Positions 53,673 through 62,477 of a stretch of 64,000 nucleotides of DNA are shown here, piece by piece; position 1 is the stretch's first letter; the number at the start of each line of letters is the position of its first letter. This DNA comes from Clostridia bacterium (lineage in GTDB: Bacteria; Bacillota; Clostridia; Oscillospirales; Acutalibacteraceae), in NCBI GenBank assembly GCA_017516315.1, contig JAFXDE010000023.1, positions 1-64,000 on the forward strand. The letters are read 5' to 3'. Both the position numbers and the translations under genes were made by a program. Below the pieces are notes generated by a model. It was given only the letters and a program-made list of their open reading frames with translations. It searched no databases and was not told the origin of the DNA.

Positions 53673-54476
53673 ATGGCTCATACAAAAGAAGCCTTATACT
53701 CAAATAAAATTTTCCTTAATGCAGCTTTGCCGCTTGTAAAGGTTATTGCTAATGATGTTCCTTCTCTTAAGAAAAAGTTCGAAAATGTGGAAGCAGTTAT
53801 CCAGGTAAGCTGTCTTGACCCCGAATGTGAAGACGGCAAGCAGGGTATGCATTTCATCGTAAACAAGGGTGAATGGCTTGTTCATACCTGTCTTACTGAA
53901 AATCCCGACATCGAGCTTTGCTTCAAGAGTATGGAAGCTCTCAATGATTTCTTCAAGGGCAATATCACTCCGGCAGGTATCCCGAAAATCAAAGGTTTCA
54001 AAAAAGCTCCCGTACTTATTTCATTTGTAATGGTGCTTCTTAAAATGGCTGACCTTCTCGGTGCTACCGAGCCTCCCAAGGATGAAGAGACAAAGGAATT
54101 ACTCGTAAAATGTTATTTCTATCTCCTTTCCAGCGGTATCAGCCAGCTCAATAAAATGGGACATCCCGAAATCAGAGACTGGACCACAAAGAGTCCCGAC
54201 CGTGTTTACGCTTTCGCTGTAGATAATTATCCTCAGGTTTCTGCTTTCATCAGAATTAAAGCAGGTAAATCCCGTGCAGGACGCGGCGAATATAAGAGAG
54301 CAATGCCTTTCTTCACTCTCCGCTTCAATAATCTCGACAGCGCACTCGGCATTCTTATGAGCATCGACGATATGCTCGAGGCTACAAAGGCAGGCCGTCT
54401 CGTAATGGATGGCGGTCCCGAATTCGGTGCACAGATCGGCGGATTTATGCTTGAAATCGGCGCACTTGCTAAATAA
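53673..54476 (+). CDS. tandem SCP2-like domain protein B
   Basis: A 267-residue soluble protein, a distant relative of protein A: N-terminal half with VSCLDPECEDGKQGMHFIVN, ALNDFFKGNITPAG, a helical middle (KELLVKCYFYLLSSGISQLN) and a C-terminal SCP2-like end (MLEATKAGRLVMDGGPEFGA). One stretch has Cys at DPECED. It could carry or present a hydrophobic intermediate, or be an enzyme with an SCP2 fold. Last gene of the operon, with AGGAGG 22 bases after the transketolase stop and a terminator after it. Confidence 0.58.
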   Translation: MAHTKEALYSNKIFLNAALPLVKVIANDVPSLKKKFENVEAVIQVSCLDPECEDGKQGMHFIVNKGEWLVHTCLTENPDIELCFKSMEALNDFFKGNITPAGIPKIKGFKKAPVLISFVMVLLKMADLLGATEPPKDEETKELLVKCYFYLLSSGISQLNKMGHPEIRDWTTKSPDRVYAFAVDNYPQVSAFIRIKAGKSRAGRGEYKRAMPFFTLRFNNLDSALGILMSIDDMLEATKAGRLVMDGGPEFGAQIGGFMLEIGALAK

Positions 54477-54491
54477 GAACAAACAAAAATA

Positions 54492-54524
54492 TAAGGGCTG
54501 TTTAATTTCAGCCCTTTATTTTTT
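54492..54524 (+). terminator. terminator of the SCP2/transketolase operon
   Basis: AAGGGCTG / CAGCCCTT with an 8-base loop followed by TATTTTTTTG. Confidence 0.92.
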
Positions 54525-54632
54525 TGTTCCTATGCAAACTGTTTACCCTCTTATAGAAAAAACAAAAAGCAGTCGCGTGATTGATTGTTTATTCTGTTTT
54601 AACTCTTTACCCCAACTATCGGGCAAAGAGCC

Positions 54633-54666
54633 GAAAAAAACAACCCCGCTGAGCTAATCAGCGGGG
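54633..54666 (-). terminator. terminator of the LCAT-like gene at 54692
   Basis: CCCCGCTGA / TCAGCGGGG with a 5-base loop; on the minus strand it is followed by TTGTTTTTTTC. Confidence 0.92.
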
Positions 54667-54691
54667 CAACTGCTTATCTGTTCAACTTTAA

Positions 54692-56140
54692 TCAGAAACC
54701 GATGAAGTTTTCGTCTGCATCACAGTTGAGGAATCTGGGATATGCGGGGTTAGTATAAACTGTGGGCTGAGTATCCTGTGTAAGTAACCAGATAGCGAAC
54801 TCTGTATGGTCACTGCCGGTCTTACAGCCAACGTGCTTAGCATCCTTAACGATCCATGTCTGATTGGGATAACGGCAGGTTGAAGCATTTACAATTCTGT
54901 CGGGAGAGATGTATTCTTCAGCTACGCCTGCAAGCTCTTCATCGCTGAGAGTTTCACCGAAGCGAGCGAAGGTAGCGCCGCTGGATGTTCTCTGGCTTTC
55001 GAGAACGCCGTCACCGTGGAGATAGGACTTGGAGTAGATGGGAAGCTGTTCTCTGTCATAGTGTGAAACGATGCTCATCTTAACACCGCTGTTGTAGAGC
55101 TTATCATGAATATCTTCAGTTCTTTCTACGAAAGCTCTTACCTCAGCAATTTTTTCAAGTGCTGTGTCATAACCTTCCTTACCGTCGAAGAAGAGCTCAA
55201 TAGCATCATCATAATACTCGTCGGGAACCATACCCCAGAGACCGTATGCTGTAGCGAAGGTTTCTACAAGGAAATCATCATAAATCATTTCCTTATGTGT
55301 AGAAATAACATTGTTTACGAACTTGGCTATGGATCTGAAGAAGCCGAAGAAATCGAGAATCTTAACGATTACGGTTAAGAAAGGATTGTTAAGCTTGGCT
55401 GCAAGGAAATCGGTTAAGAATTCTGCATCGATTACGAGGTCGCCTGTGAAAGCGGAGCCTACGATGTCAGCACCGTTGTGTGCAGGTGATAAGTAAACAA
55501 CGCTGTCAAGGTTATCGGTACCGTAGGTATCGATGTAGCAGGTGGTGATCATACCGCCCATGCTGCAGGCCGCAACATCGAGCTTGTCTTTGCCGGTTTC
55601 TTCCATTACGAGATCCAAGAAGCTCTTAAGATCAGCTGCTAACTCCTGGGGACTTAATCTCCAGTCAAATGTGTAAAGATAGGTGTTTTCGCCACCGAAT
55701 CTTCTGGCAACAGAACGGAAAAGACCAACAGCTGTGTCAGCCCATTTTTCGTCGTCGTCGAAATCAGTGATGTATGCTGCTGAGTGAAGATACTTGGGCA
55801 TATGTACGCCGGGATTAGCAGGATTGCCTTCCTTGTCGCGTGCAATGTCACTGAAAAGATTTTTACCGAAGTTAACGATAGCCTGTGCTACGGCATCTTC
55901 TTTGCCGAGTGCTTTGTAACCGCCGATTTCGAAAACAAGACCGAGAAGATCAACAGGGTCAAGAGCAAGAGCGTTGGAACCGTCTTCCTTTACAAGGCTT
56001 GCGAAGTCGATACCCTTAACGATTACGATGGGGTCTCCGTCGTATTCTACCGCTTCTGTAGCTGTGTCTGCTGCTGATGCGGGAACACAGAGTGAGAAGA
56101 GCATAATAGCGGAGAGAAGTAATGAAATAACTTTTTTCAT
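54692..56140 (-). CDS. secreted LCAT-like alpha/beta hydrolase
   Basis: A 482-residue exported hydrolase. Signal peptide SLLLSAIMLFSLCVPASAA, then TFDWRLSPQELAADLKSF and the nucleophile elbow LDVAACSMGGMITTCY (Ser at about 192), a pattern seen in lecithin-cholesterol-acyltransferase/PGAP1-like lipases; VKMSIVSHYDREQLPIYSKS and LHGDGVLESQR surround the later acid, and TGSDHTEFAIW supplies a likely catalytic His. Substrates may be lipid esters. It has its own promoter and terminator, is convergent with the SCP2-like operon, and is a paralogue of the gene at 56342. Confidence 0.82.
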   Translation of the reverse strand: MKKVISLLLSAIMLFSLCVPASAADTATEAVEYDGDPIVIVKGIDFASLVKEDGSNALALDPVDLLGLVFEIGGYKALGKEDAVAQAIVNFGKNLFSDIARDKEGNPANPGVHMPKYLHSAAYITDFDDDEKWADTAVGLFRSVARRFGGENTYLYTFDWRLSPQELAADLKSFLDLVMEETGKDKLDVAACSMGGMITTCYIDTYGTDNLDSVVYLSPAHNGADIVGSAFTGDLVIDAEFLTDFLAAKLNNPFLTVIVKILDFFGFFRSIAKFVNNVISTHKEMIYDDFLVETFATAYGLWGMVPDEYYDDAIELFFDGKEGYDTALEKIAEVRAFVERTEDIHDKLYNSGVKMSIVSHYDREQLPIYSKSYLHGDGVLESQRTSSGATFARFGETLSDEELAGVAEEYISPDRIVNASTCRYPNQTWIVKDAKHVGCKTGSDHTEFAIWLLTQDTQPTVYTNPAYPRFLNCDADENFIGF

Positions 56141-56186
56141 TTTTAATGCCTCCTTAAAAATATATGAACTATAATGTCATAAATTC

Positions 56187-56215
56187 ATATTATCACATTA
56201 ATATGGGTTTGTCAA
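56187..56215 (-). promoter_or_regulatory. predicted promoter of the LCAT-like gene at 54692
   Basis: On the minus strand TTGACA, 17 bases, TAATAT. Confidence 0.82.
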
Positions 56216-56290
56216 TGTTTAGGGTATTTAAAATACTATAATTAAGATAATAAAAGAAGAAACTGTTTTACTTACCGCGCGGAGACCGGG

Positions 56291-56328
56291 TTAAAAGAAA
56301 AGCCCCGCCGTTTTTACCGTCGGCGGGG
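56291..56328 (-). terminator. terminator of the LCAT-like gene at 56342
   Basis: CCCCGCCG / CGGCGGGG with a 10-base loop; on the minus strand CTTTTCTTTT follows. It separates the two paralogues into distinct transcripts. Confidence 0.9.
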
Positions 56329-56341
56329 AGTAAAATTTATA

Positions 56342-57982
56342 TTATCCGATAAGAAGTGATGTGAAAAATTTAATAAGCGCAGTAAGGAATTTTACGAGTA
56401 CAACAAATCTTGAGGATGTGTCGGTAGTGTCCTTTATGTCGTCTTTATTTCCCTCCGTGAGAGGTAAAAGTATACCGTTATCATAGCCGTGAGGCTTATC
56501 ATCGGTAGCTGTAAAGTTCATAAATCTGGTATATTTGTCTCCGAAGGAATTCACATCAGCGTATCCGTCATAGCTGAGAATATCTATCATAAAGGTTTCT
56601 ACTACCCAGGGATAGTTATGATGGGGAAGATTTCTGATGTACCAGGTATGCTCGGTGAAGGCTGCCGTAGAGGCATCTACCTTTTTGTCGGCTGAAATGA
56701 ATTCTCCGAATCCGAGATCAATGCGCTCCTTTATGTAATCTTCATCGAGAGTAGTATTCATCTTTGCTGTTGTAGCGCCGTTAAAGGACTGCTTGTAAAG
56801 AGAAACTACACCGTCGCCAAGTATATCTGCGCTTTCGATAACGGGGTAAATCTGCTCGCCGTATTTGGTGATAACATATACCTTTACGCCGCTTGCCTGA
56901 AGCTCTTCGAGAATATTTCTGACATTTTTCTTATAAACATTATATTCATCGATTTTTTGTATGAGCTTGTCATATTTACCGTCAGCATTATCTGTTTCCA
57001 AAATAAATGCTTTCGCTTCTTCTACTGCGTCGGCACTTACCATACCCCACCAGCCGGGACAGGTTCCGAAGATTTCACGGATAAGACGCGGCATAAGATT
57101 AAGACTGATTTTATCGTAAATTTCCTTAACCCAATCAAGACCGCCCTCTAAGATACCTGCATAAGTAGCTAAATTTACTGTCTGCTTGACAAGGTCAAGA
57201 ACGGGGCTTGTGTCGAGGAAGCCGTTAATGAAACGGTTCATAGCCTCAGCGTCAAGGTCTACCTTGTTTGAATAAAGCTCGTCGGCAATTTCCGCACCGG
57301 ATGCGATACTGTTATACATAATAACGCTTTCGATGTCCTGCTTTGCTTCCTCAGTATACATATTGAAATATGCGTTTACGATAACATTACCCTCACAGCG
57401 GCAGATAATATTTATCTTATCGTGACCGGTGTATTCTTTGGCAGCATCGATAACTCTTTTAAGATCCTTCGCATTTTCACGGGGGTCAAGACGCATATCA
57501 TACTGGAACTGCATATACTGTGCCCAATAGGTAGCATTATGCTTATGACCGTATCTGACATTTTCCGTTTCGAATCTTTTAATGATGTTATCCGCGTCCC
57601 AATAAGGATCAATACCGGTTTTACTGCCTTCGTCCTTTTCACCGTCATTATTAAGCTTATACTGATCATAAGCGGGTCTTATTTCCTCGAAGAGAACATC
57701 ACAGTAATCATCCCATTCGTCGGTCAGAAGAGCTGCACCGAGGGAGGAAATAATATTTGCAGAACTCTCAATAATAGACTCTGTTCCGCCCGAAAAGTTT
57801 GTTTCAGCCATATTTTCGTCATTGAGCTCCGAAAATCTGTCCTTATAGATGTTTGTTCTGCCTTTGACATAAATGATAGGAGTAACACCGCAGTCACATT
57901 TGTAGCCCTCCTCTGCAAATGCCATAGGCATAACAGAGAAAATCATAATAACCGCAAGTGCAAATGATAAAACCTTTTTCAT
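56342..57982 (-). CDS. secreted LCAT-like hydrolase paralogue with Cys at the nucleophile position
   Basis: A 546-residue exported protein with signal peptide SFALAVIMIFSVMPMAFA, then YDMRLDPRENAKDLKRVIDA and INIICRCEGNVIVNAYFN. Alignment with the neighbour's LDVAACSMGG places Cys (codon TGT, about residue 195) where Ser is the nucleophile. GCPGWWG-like TCPGWWGMVSAD, VYVITKYGEQIYPVIES, LGDGVVSLYKQ and LPHHNYPWVVE follow the paralogue's order. It adds a hydrophobic C-terminal end (FVVLVKFLTALIKFFTSLLI) that may anchor it. Activity may be altered, and the substrate is unknown. Confidence 0.78.
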   Translation of the reverse strand: MKKVLSFALAVIMIFSVMPMAFAEEGYKCDCGVTPIIYVKGRTNIYKDRFSELNDENMAETNFSGGTESIIESSANIISSLGAALLTDEWDDYCDVLFEEIRPAYDQYKLNNDGEKDEGSKTGIDPYWDADNIIKRFETENVRYGHKHNATYWAQYMQFQYDMRLDPRENAKDLKRVIDAAKEYTGHDKINIICRCEGNVIVNAYFNMYTEEAKQDIESVIMYNSIASGAEIADELYSNKVDLDAEAMNRFINGFLDTSPVLDLVKQTVNLATYAGILEGGLDWVKEIYDKISLNLMPRLIREIFGTCPGWWGMVSADAVEEAKAFILETDNADGKYDKLIQKIDEYNVYKKNVRNILEELQASGVKVYVITKYGEQIYPVIESADILGDGVVSLYKQSFNGATTAKMNTTLDEDYIKERIDLGFGEFISADKKVDASTAAFTEHTWYIRNLPHHNYPWVVETFMIDILSYDGYADVNSFGDKYTRFMNFTATDDKPHGYDNGILLPLTEGNKDDIKDTTDTSSRFVVLVKFLTALIKFFTSLLIG

Positions 57983-58069
57983 TATAAACCCTCCTGTTTA
58001 TAAAAACTTTTATGGTTTAAGAATAACTCTTTACTGTACATTATTTAGTGTCAACTTATGAACTTTTCG

Positions 58070-58105
58070 TAAACAAAACACCCTCTGATAAAGCTCAAAG
58101 GGTGT
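58070..58105 (-). terminator. terminator of the MFS gene
   Basis: ACACCCT / AGGGTGT with a 14-base loop; on the minus strand TTTTGTTTACG follows. It lies 16 bases beyond the MFS stop. Confidence 0.7.
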
Positions 58106-58120
58106 CGTGATTTTTTAAGC

Positions 58121-59995
58121 TTAATCAGCGTTTTCCTCTTCAATCTTGTCGATAATTTCCTGGGGAACGGCTTCACCGTGCTTTACAAACAGGATAAGGA
58201 TAATCGCGAGAGCAAACATAATCGGACTGTAATAGAACAAGGACATATATGTGCCCGCGAACATTCTTATGAAGCCGTAAACGATGGGAGATGCGATCTG
58301 TGCAGAGAAGGTAGCTGTGTAATAGTAGCCTGTGAAGGTACCGACCTTTTCAATACCGCCGATTTCGAGAACGAGGGGAAGAGTATTAACGGTAATGAAC
58401 ATATTTGCCGCACCGCCGAGAATAAGAACGGGATAAATGAGTACACGGAGAATCTTTGTTACGCTGTCAACGGTTTCGATAATAGCACCAAGCGCAACCT
58501 CGAAGGATTCTGTTTCTGCACCGAGAATTTCATTTGCAACCTTTGTAATATCGGCATAAACTCCTTCGCCGAGAGTTTCTGTAAGGTGTAAATCATATAC
58601 CTCGTAATATCTCTCTGTTCCTTCGAGTGCGTTTCCACTCTTATAAGCGAGATAGCCTTCGATTGAAAGAACCTCTTTTTCGTCAAGAGTCTCATTTTCG
58701 AGCTGTGCCTGTGTGCTCAGACCTGCATTATATGTGTTGATGTTTCCTTCGATAGTAATATAAGCGTTATTTACTGTTACATAATTGCTGATCGAAAGAT
58801 TCTTTCCGCCGAGCATACCGAGGAATACACCGAAAAATACGATGAATGCTACAAGGAATACTGAAAGGCCTGCGATGATTGTCTTCTTTCTGCCGAACTT
58901 TGTACCGAACTTACCTGCAGGGATTGCGGCAACACCGGAGCATACAGCAAAGATAAGCATAATGAAGGTGGCCTCAGAGGTAATCATGTGAAGGATTTCC
59001 TGAGCGAAAAGTGAGAAGAAGGTGGTGATAGCGTTTGATGCGCAGAAAAGGAAGAAGAGTGTGCCGAGCATAAAGATAAGGCTCTTTCTTTCTCCCTTTG
59101 AAAGCTTAATAGCCTTAAGCTCTGCCTTCTTCTGCTTGGCAGCTTCCTTCTGTGCCTTCTTAAGTGCCTTCTGGTCAGCGTACTGATTTGATTCACCCTT
59201 GAGCTTGATGCTGGTGTCCTCTTCCTTAACGAAGAAGAGAAGAACAAGCATACCGATAATCATAACGAGAGAGCCGACGATGAAAACATAGGGGAAGGAA
59301 ACGGTTTCGTCTGCCTTGATTTCAGCCTTGCTGTAGCCTGCAAAGATAGTACAGAGTGCGATACCGATGGTACCTGCTACCATACCTACAGCTGAGCCGA
59401 TACCGCCCATAAGATTGATAATGGCATTACCCTCACTGCGCAGCTCGGGAGGAGTAAGGTCAGGCATAAGAGCTACGACGGGAGCTCTCCAAAGTGACAT
59501 AGAGAAAACGAAAAGGATAACCGTAATCATTGTAAGGGGAAGCTGCATTGCTCCGCTTGTATTGAGTGCTACAATAGGAATAAGAGTGAAAAGAATAGCG
59601 GAAATAGGCGCACAGCTTACGATAAAGGGACGGCGCTTGCCGAGCTTTGAATGGCAGTTATCGGAAAGCTTACCGAAGGTGGGCTGAAAAATAACACCGA
59701 ATATATTATCAAAGGTCATAATGATACCGATGAAAAGAGGTACCAGTGAGAATCCGCCCGTTGCGGAAATGGTACTCTGACCCTGTGCCTCTGCGAATTC
59801 GCCGATCCAGGGAATTGCCTTTGCAAGTGAAGCACTGAGGTTTGAAACAACTTCACTTTCGGAAAGGATTTTGTTAAGAATTTTTGTGATGTAGGGGTCA
59901 TAAATCGCCCAAGCTATTGAAGTTGCCAGGAAACCGAAGCCGGTAAGTATGGTCTTTTTGACATTAAGCTTTTGTGTCTTTTTCTGTTCTGCCAT
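58121..59995 (-). CDS. MFS transporter (SLC45/GPH-like) with two unusual insertions
   Basis: A 624-residue transporter with about twelve helices. DNIFGVIFQPTFGKLSDNCH followed by KLGKRRPFIV is the MFS loop between helices 2 and 3 in the sugar/cation symporter style. Two insertions stand out: a Lys/Ala-rich cytoplasmic stretch (about 275-300, ALKKAQKEAAKQKKAELKAI) and an external segment of about 100 residues (from SISNYVTVNNAYITIEGNIN to ADITKVANEILGAETESF). Sugar transport is the default guess; a link to the nearby SCP2-like operon is only positional. AAAGGAG precedes the ATG. Confidence 0.82.
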   Translation of the reverse strand: MAEQKKTQKLNVKKTILTGFGFLATSIAWAIYDPYITKILNKILSESEVVSNLSASLAKAIPWIGEFAEAQGQSTISATGGFSLVPLFIGIIMTFDNIFGVIFQPTFGKLSDNCHSKLGKRRPFIVSCAPISAILFTLIPIVALNTSGAMQLPLTMITVILFVFSMSLWRAPVVALMPDLTPPELRSEGNAIINLMGGIGSAVGMVAGTIGIALCTIFAGYSKAEIKADETVSFPYVFIVGSLVMIIGMLVLLFFVKEEDTSIKLKGESNQYADQKALKKAQKEAAKQKKAELKAIKLSKGERKSLIFMLGTLFFLFCASNAITTFFSLFAQEILHMITSEATFIMLIFAVCSGVAAIPAGKFGTKFGRKKTIIAGLSVFLVAFIVFFGVFLGMLGGKNLSISNYVTVNNAYITIEGNINTYNAGLSTQAQLENETLDEKEVLSIEGYLAYKSGNALEGTERYYEVYDLHLTETLGEGVYADITKVANEILGAETESFEVALGAIIETVDSVTKILRVLIYPVLILGGAANMFITVNTLPLVLEIGGIEKVGTFTGYYYTATFSAQIASPIVYGFIRMFAGTYMSLFYYSPIMFALAIILILFVKHGEAVPQEIIDKIEEENAD

Positions 59996-60044
59996 GTCAA
60001 AACTCCTTTCTGTTTTTTGAATTGTCGATTATTCAACAGATACC

Positions 60045-60073
60045 ATTATATATTCTTTGCTTTTAAAAAGCAA
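60045..60073 (-). promoter_or_regulatory. predicted promoter of the MFS gene
   Basis: On the minus strand TTGCTT, 17 bases, TATAAT. Confidence 0.7.
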
Positions 60074-60159
60074 CTATAACAAAGAAAATCGTCATTTCCC
60101 ACATAGAGAATTATGCAAAAAGACTATTACGGCTACAGAACCGAGAGGAAAAATTTTTC

Positions 60160-60203
60160 CTTTTTAAAAAAATCAAGAGCGATACTCCCTTAGGAAGTAC
60201 CGC
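60160..60203 (-). terminator. terminator of the TagGH-like operon
   Basis: An imperfect stem, GCGATACTCC with GGAAGTACCGC, is followed on the minus strand by TCTTGATTTTTTT. It lies about 14 bases beyond the ATPase stop. Confidence 0.7.
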
Positions 60204-60216
60204 CCGAAAAAGCTTT

Positions 60217-60960
60217 TTATCTGCTGTTTATCATTTCTGTGTAGATACTGCACATCGACTCTGCATCACCCGAAGCAATAAGCTGACCCTTGGTCAGGAT
60301 AATGGCCTTGTTACAGATTTTCTTTACTCTTTCCGTGCTGTGGGACACGAAGAGAACCGTAACACCGTCGTCCATAAGATCGAGAATTCTCTGCTCGCTT
60401 TTTTCCTTGAAGGCAGCATCACCTACACTTAAAACCTCGTCAAGGATAAGAATGTCCGGCTTTACTGCCGTAGCGATAGCGAAGCCGAGTCGGGACTTCA
60501 TACCCGAGGAGTAGTTTTTCATAGGAGAGTTTATGAATTTACCGAGCTCTGAAAACTCTACGATTTCGTCGTATTTTTCTTCAAGAAATCTTCTCGGGTA
60601 ACCCATAGTTGCACCGTAAAGAAAGATGTTTTCCTTACCGGTATAGTTCATATCGAAGCCTGCACCAAGCTCAATCATAGGTGCAACCACACCTCTTACC
60701 TTTACCGAGCCCATTGTAGGCTTTAGCACACCTGCCACTACCTTGAGAAGCGTGCTTTTACCTGCGCCGTTAAAGCCCATAACGCCTACTCTGTCGCCCT
60801 TTTCTATTTTAAAGCTGATATCACGGAGAGCCCAGAACTCCTCATAATTGAGCTTTCGTGTAAGGAGTCTTACGAAATATTCTTTTATATTATCGACCTT
60901 TTCGCCACTCATATTGAACAGCATACTTACATGGTCGACCTCAACTGCATATTTACTCAT
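60217..60960 (-). CDS. polysaccharide/teichoic acid ABC exporter, ATP-binding subunit (TagH/Wzt-like)
   Basis: A 247-residue ATPase of the polymer-export class: Walker A MGFNGAGKSTLLKVV, APMIELGAGFDMNYTGKENI (diagnostic for Wzt/TagH), signature NYSSGMKSRLGFAIA, Walker B LILDEVLSVGDAAFKEK and the H-loop FVSHS. It lacks the long C-terminal domain of carbohydrate-binding Wzt, so it is the TagH-like short form. It lies 11 bases after the permease gene. It likely exports a wall or capsule polymer; no synthesis genes are in the window. Confidence 0.9.
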   Translation of the reverse strand: MSKYAVEVDHVSMLFNMSGEKVDNIKEYFVRLLTRKLNYEEFWALRDISFKIEKGDRVGVMGFNGAGKSTLLKVVAGVLKPTMGSVKVRGVVAPMIELGAGFDMNYTGKENIFLYGATMGYPRRFLEEKYDEIVEFSELGKFINSPMKNYSSGMKSRLGFAIATAVKPDILILDEVLSVGDAAFKEKSEQRILDLMDDGVTVLFVSHSTERVKKICNKAIILTKGQLIASGDAESMCSIYTEMINSR

Positions 60961-60971
60961 CGAAAATCACC

Positions 60972-61817
60972 TTAAATGTGTAAAATAAACTTATCCTGAT
61001 TTTTATAGAACATAGTAAAGCCGACAACCATCACAAATACCGTAACACCGCAGCAGTACCAGAAAAGATTCATATTGAAATAGGTGTAAAACTCTGCACC
61101 GTGGATAACAGCTCCTCTGAACATTTCGATAAAGCCATACATCGGATTAAGTCTTATGAGAAGTCCTACCAGGGTATCCTTCGCGTAATCCAGTCTGTCA
61201 ATAGTATATACGATGGGAGTAGTGTAGAAAAGGAGCATACAGAAAACATCGTAAATATTTTCTATATCCTTAAAGAAAACATCGAGCGTGGCAAGAATCA
61301 TTCCTACACCCAGACTGAAAAAGAACAGAACTATTACCGGAGGTATCGCCCATAAAAGATTAGGCGTAAGAGTGATGGGATTTTTGTTTACCAAATTAAA
61401 ATAAAGAATTACAAAAACGAGGACGAGAAGAGAAATAAGGAAGGTAATAAATTTCGAAATAACAGCCGAAAGGGGGTAGATGTACTTAGGAACATAAACC
61501 TTTTTGATAATGGAAGCTCTCGATCTGATTGATTTCATAGCTCTTTTGGTAGAGGAGGTAAAAAACTCGTGGAGAAGGCGGCCGCAGAGAAGAAAGACGG
61601 GATAGTTTACTACTTTACTTGAATCTCTGCCGAAAAGGTTATTGAAAACCACAGACAGAACTATCATCGTCAAAAGAGGCTGAAGAAAGGTCCAGAACAT
61701 ACCGAGAACTGAATTTCTGTACTGTAATTTTATATTTTTACTGACCAATTCATTAATCAGATAGCGATACTTGAAAAAATTTCCGAATTGAGATTTCATT
61801 TTGGTTTTACCTGACAA
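60972..61817 (-). CDS. polysaccharide/teichoic acid ABC exporter, permease (TagG/Wzm-like)
   Basis: A 281-residue ABC-2 permease with six membrane helices: KNIKLQYRNSVLGMFWTFLQ then PLLTMIVLSVVFNNLF, LLCGRLLHEFFTSSTKRAMK, SRASIIKKVYVPKYIYPLSA, ATLDVFFKDIENIYDVFCM and the end RLNPMYGFIEMFRGA. All are typical of O-antigen or teichoic acid exporters. First gene of the pair, with its own promoter. Confidence 0.92.
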   Translation of the reverse strand: MSGKTKMKSQFGNFFKYRYLINELVSKNIKLQYRNSVLGMFWTFLQPLLTMIVLSVVFNNLFGRDSSKVVNYPVFLLCGRLLHEFFTSSTKRAMKSIRSRASIIKKVYVPKYIYPLSAVISKFITFLISLLVLVFVILYFNLVNKNPITLTPNLLWAIPPVIVLFFFSLGVGMILATLDVFFKDIENIYDVFCMLLFYTTPIVYTIDRLDYAKDTLVGLLIRLNPMYGFIEMFRGAVIHGAEFYTYFNMNLFWYCCGVTVFVMVVGFTMFYKNQDKFILHI

Positions 61818-61848
61818 TTTAAAGCCTCCTTACTTTTTATATCAATTC

Positions 61849-61877
61849 AGTATATCATAATCAACAGTTTTTTACAA
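61849..61877 (-). promoter_or_regulatory. predicted promoter of the TagGH-like operon
   Basis: On the minus strand TTGTAA, 17 bases, TATACT. Confidence 0.72.
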
Positions 61878-61993
61878 TAACAATCGGTTAATTTTTTATA
61901 TGCATACTAAAGGAGGAAAAAAAGAAATATAATTTTTTAGGTATGCTTAAGCTACCCGGTGTAAACTGAAAGCGAAAAGGAGGTAATGTTTCC

Positions 61994-62416
61994 ATGAATA
62001 ACCGAAAAACTGTTCTTGTCTGTGTTACTGCACAGCAGTCTTCAGAAGCTTTGGTAAAAGCAGGGAAAGTGTTATCCGACAAATGGGGAGCAGCACTCGA
62101 GGTAGTCTCTGTTCTTCCCCTGGCAAAAAATGAAACCCCCGTAAAGCCCGAGGTTCTGGAGAGTCTTTATCAGACAGCACAGAAGGAGGGCGGGGAAATG
62201 GCTGTTTATTTCAGCGACGATCCGATATTTACCGTCTGCGCTCATATAGCCAAAAGAAAGCCCCTTACTCTCGTTACAGGCTTCCCGGGAGCCAACAGTA
62301 ATAACTTTATCGCTACAATTCATCTTCTTCTGCCCGAGCTTCCTATAAGTATGATTGACCGCGACGGCACTGCATATAACATTCTTCCCTGCGAAACCAA
62401 TACGGCTGTTAAATAA
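61994..62416 (+). CDS. UspA-like small protein
   Basis: A 140-residue alpha/beta protein that resembles the universal-stress or KdpD-linked Usp fold: KTVLVCVTAQQSSEALVKAG, a conserved-looking KWGAALEVVSVLP, and a C-terminal LVTGFPGANSNNF with a phosphate-loop-like G-x-x-G. Such proteins bind nucleotides and respond to stress. AGGAGG precedes the ATG by 10 bases. The gene is alone between a divergent exporter and a terminator. Family assignment is moderate. Confidence 0.65.
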   Translation: MNNRKTVLVCVTAQQSSEALVKAGKVLSDKWGAALEVVSVLPLAKNETPVKPEVLESLYQTAQKEGGEMAVYFSDDPIFTVCAHIAKRKPLTLVTGFPGANSNNFIATIHLLLPELPISMIDRDGTAYNILPCETNTAVK

Positions 62417-62422
62417 AAAATC

Positions 62423-62468
62423 AATCCCGCTGCATTGCTGATTCTCAGCTTTACAGCGGGATTTTCGT
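62423..62468. terminator. bidirectional terminator
   Basis: AATCCCGCTG / CAGCGGGATT with a 21-base loop. T-runs follow on both strands, so it ends both the UspA-like gene and the converging membrane gene. Confidence 0.9.
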
Positions 62469-62477
62469 TTTATTGAC

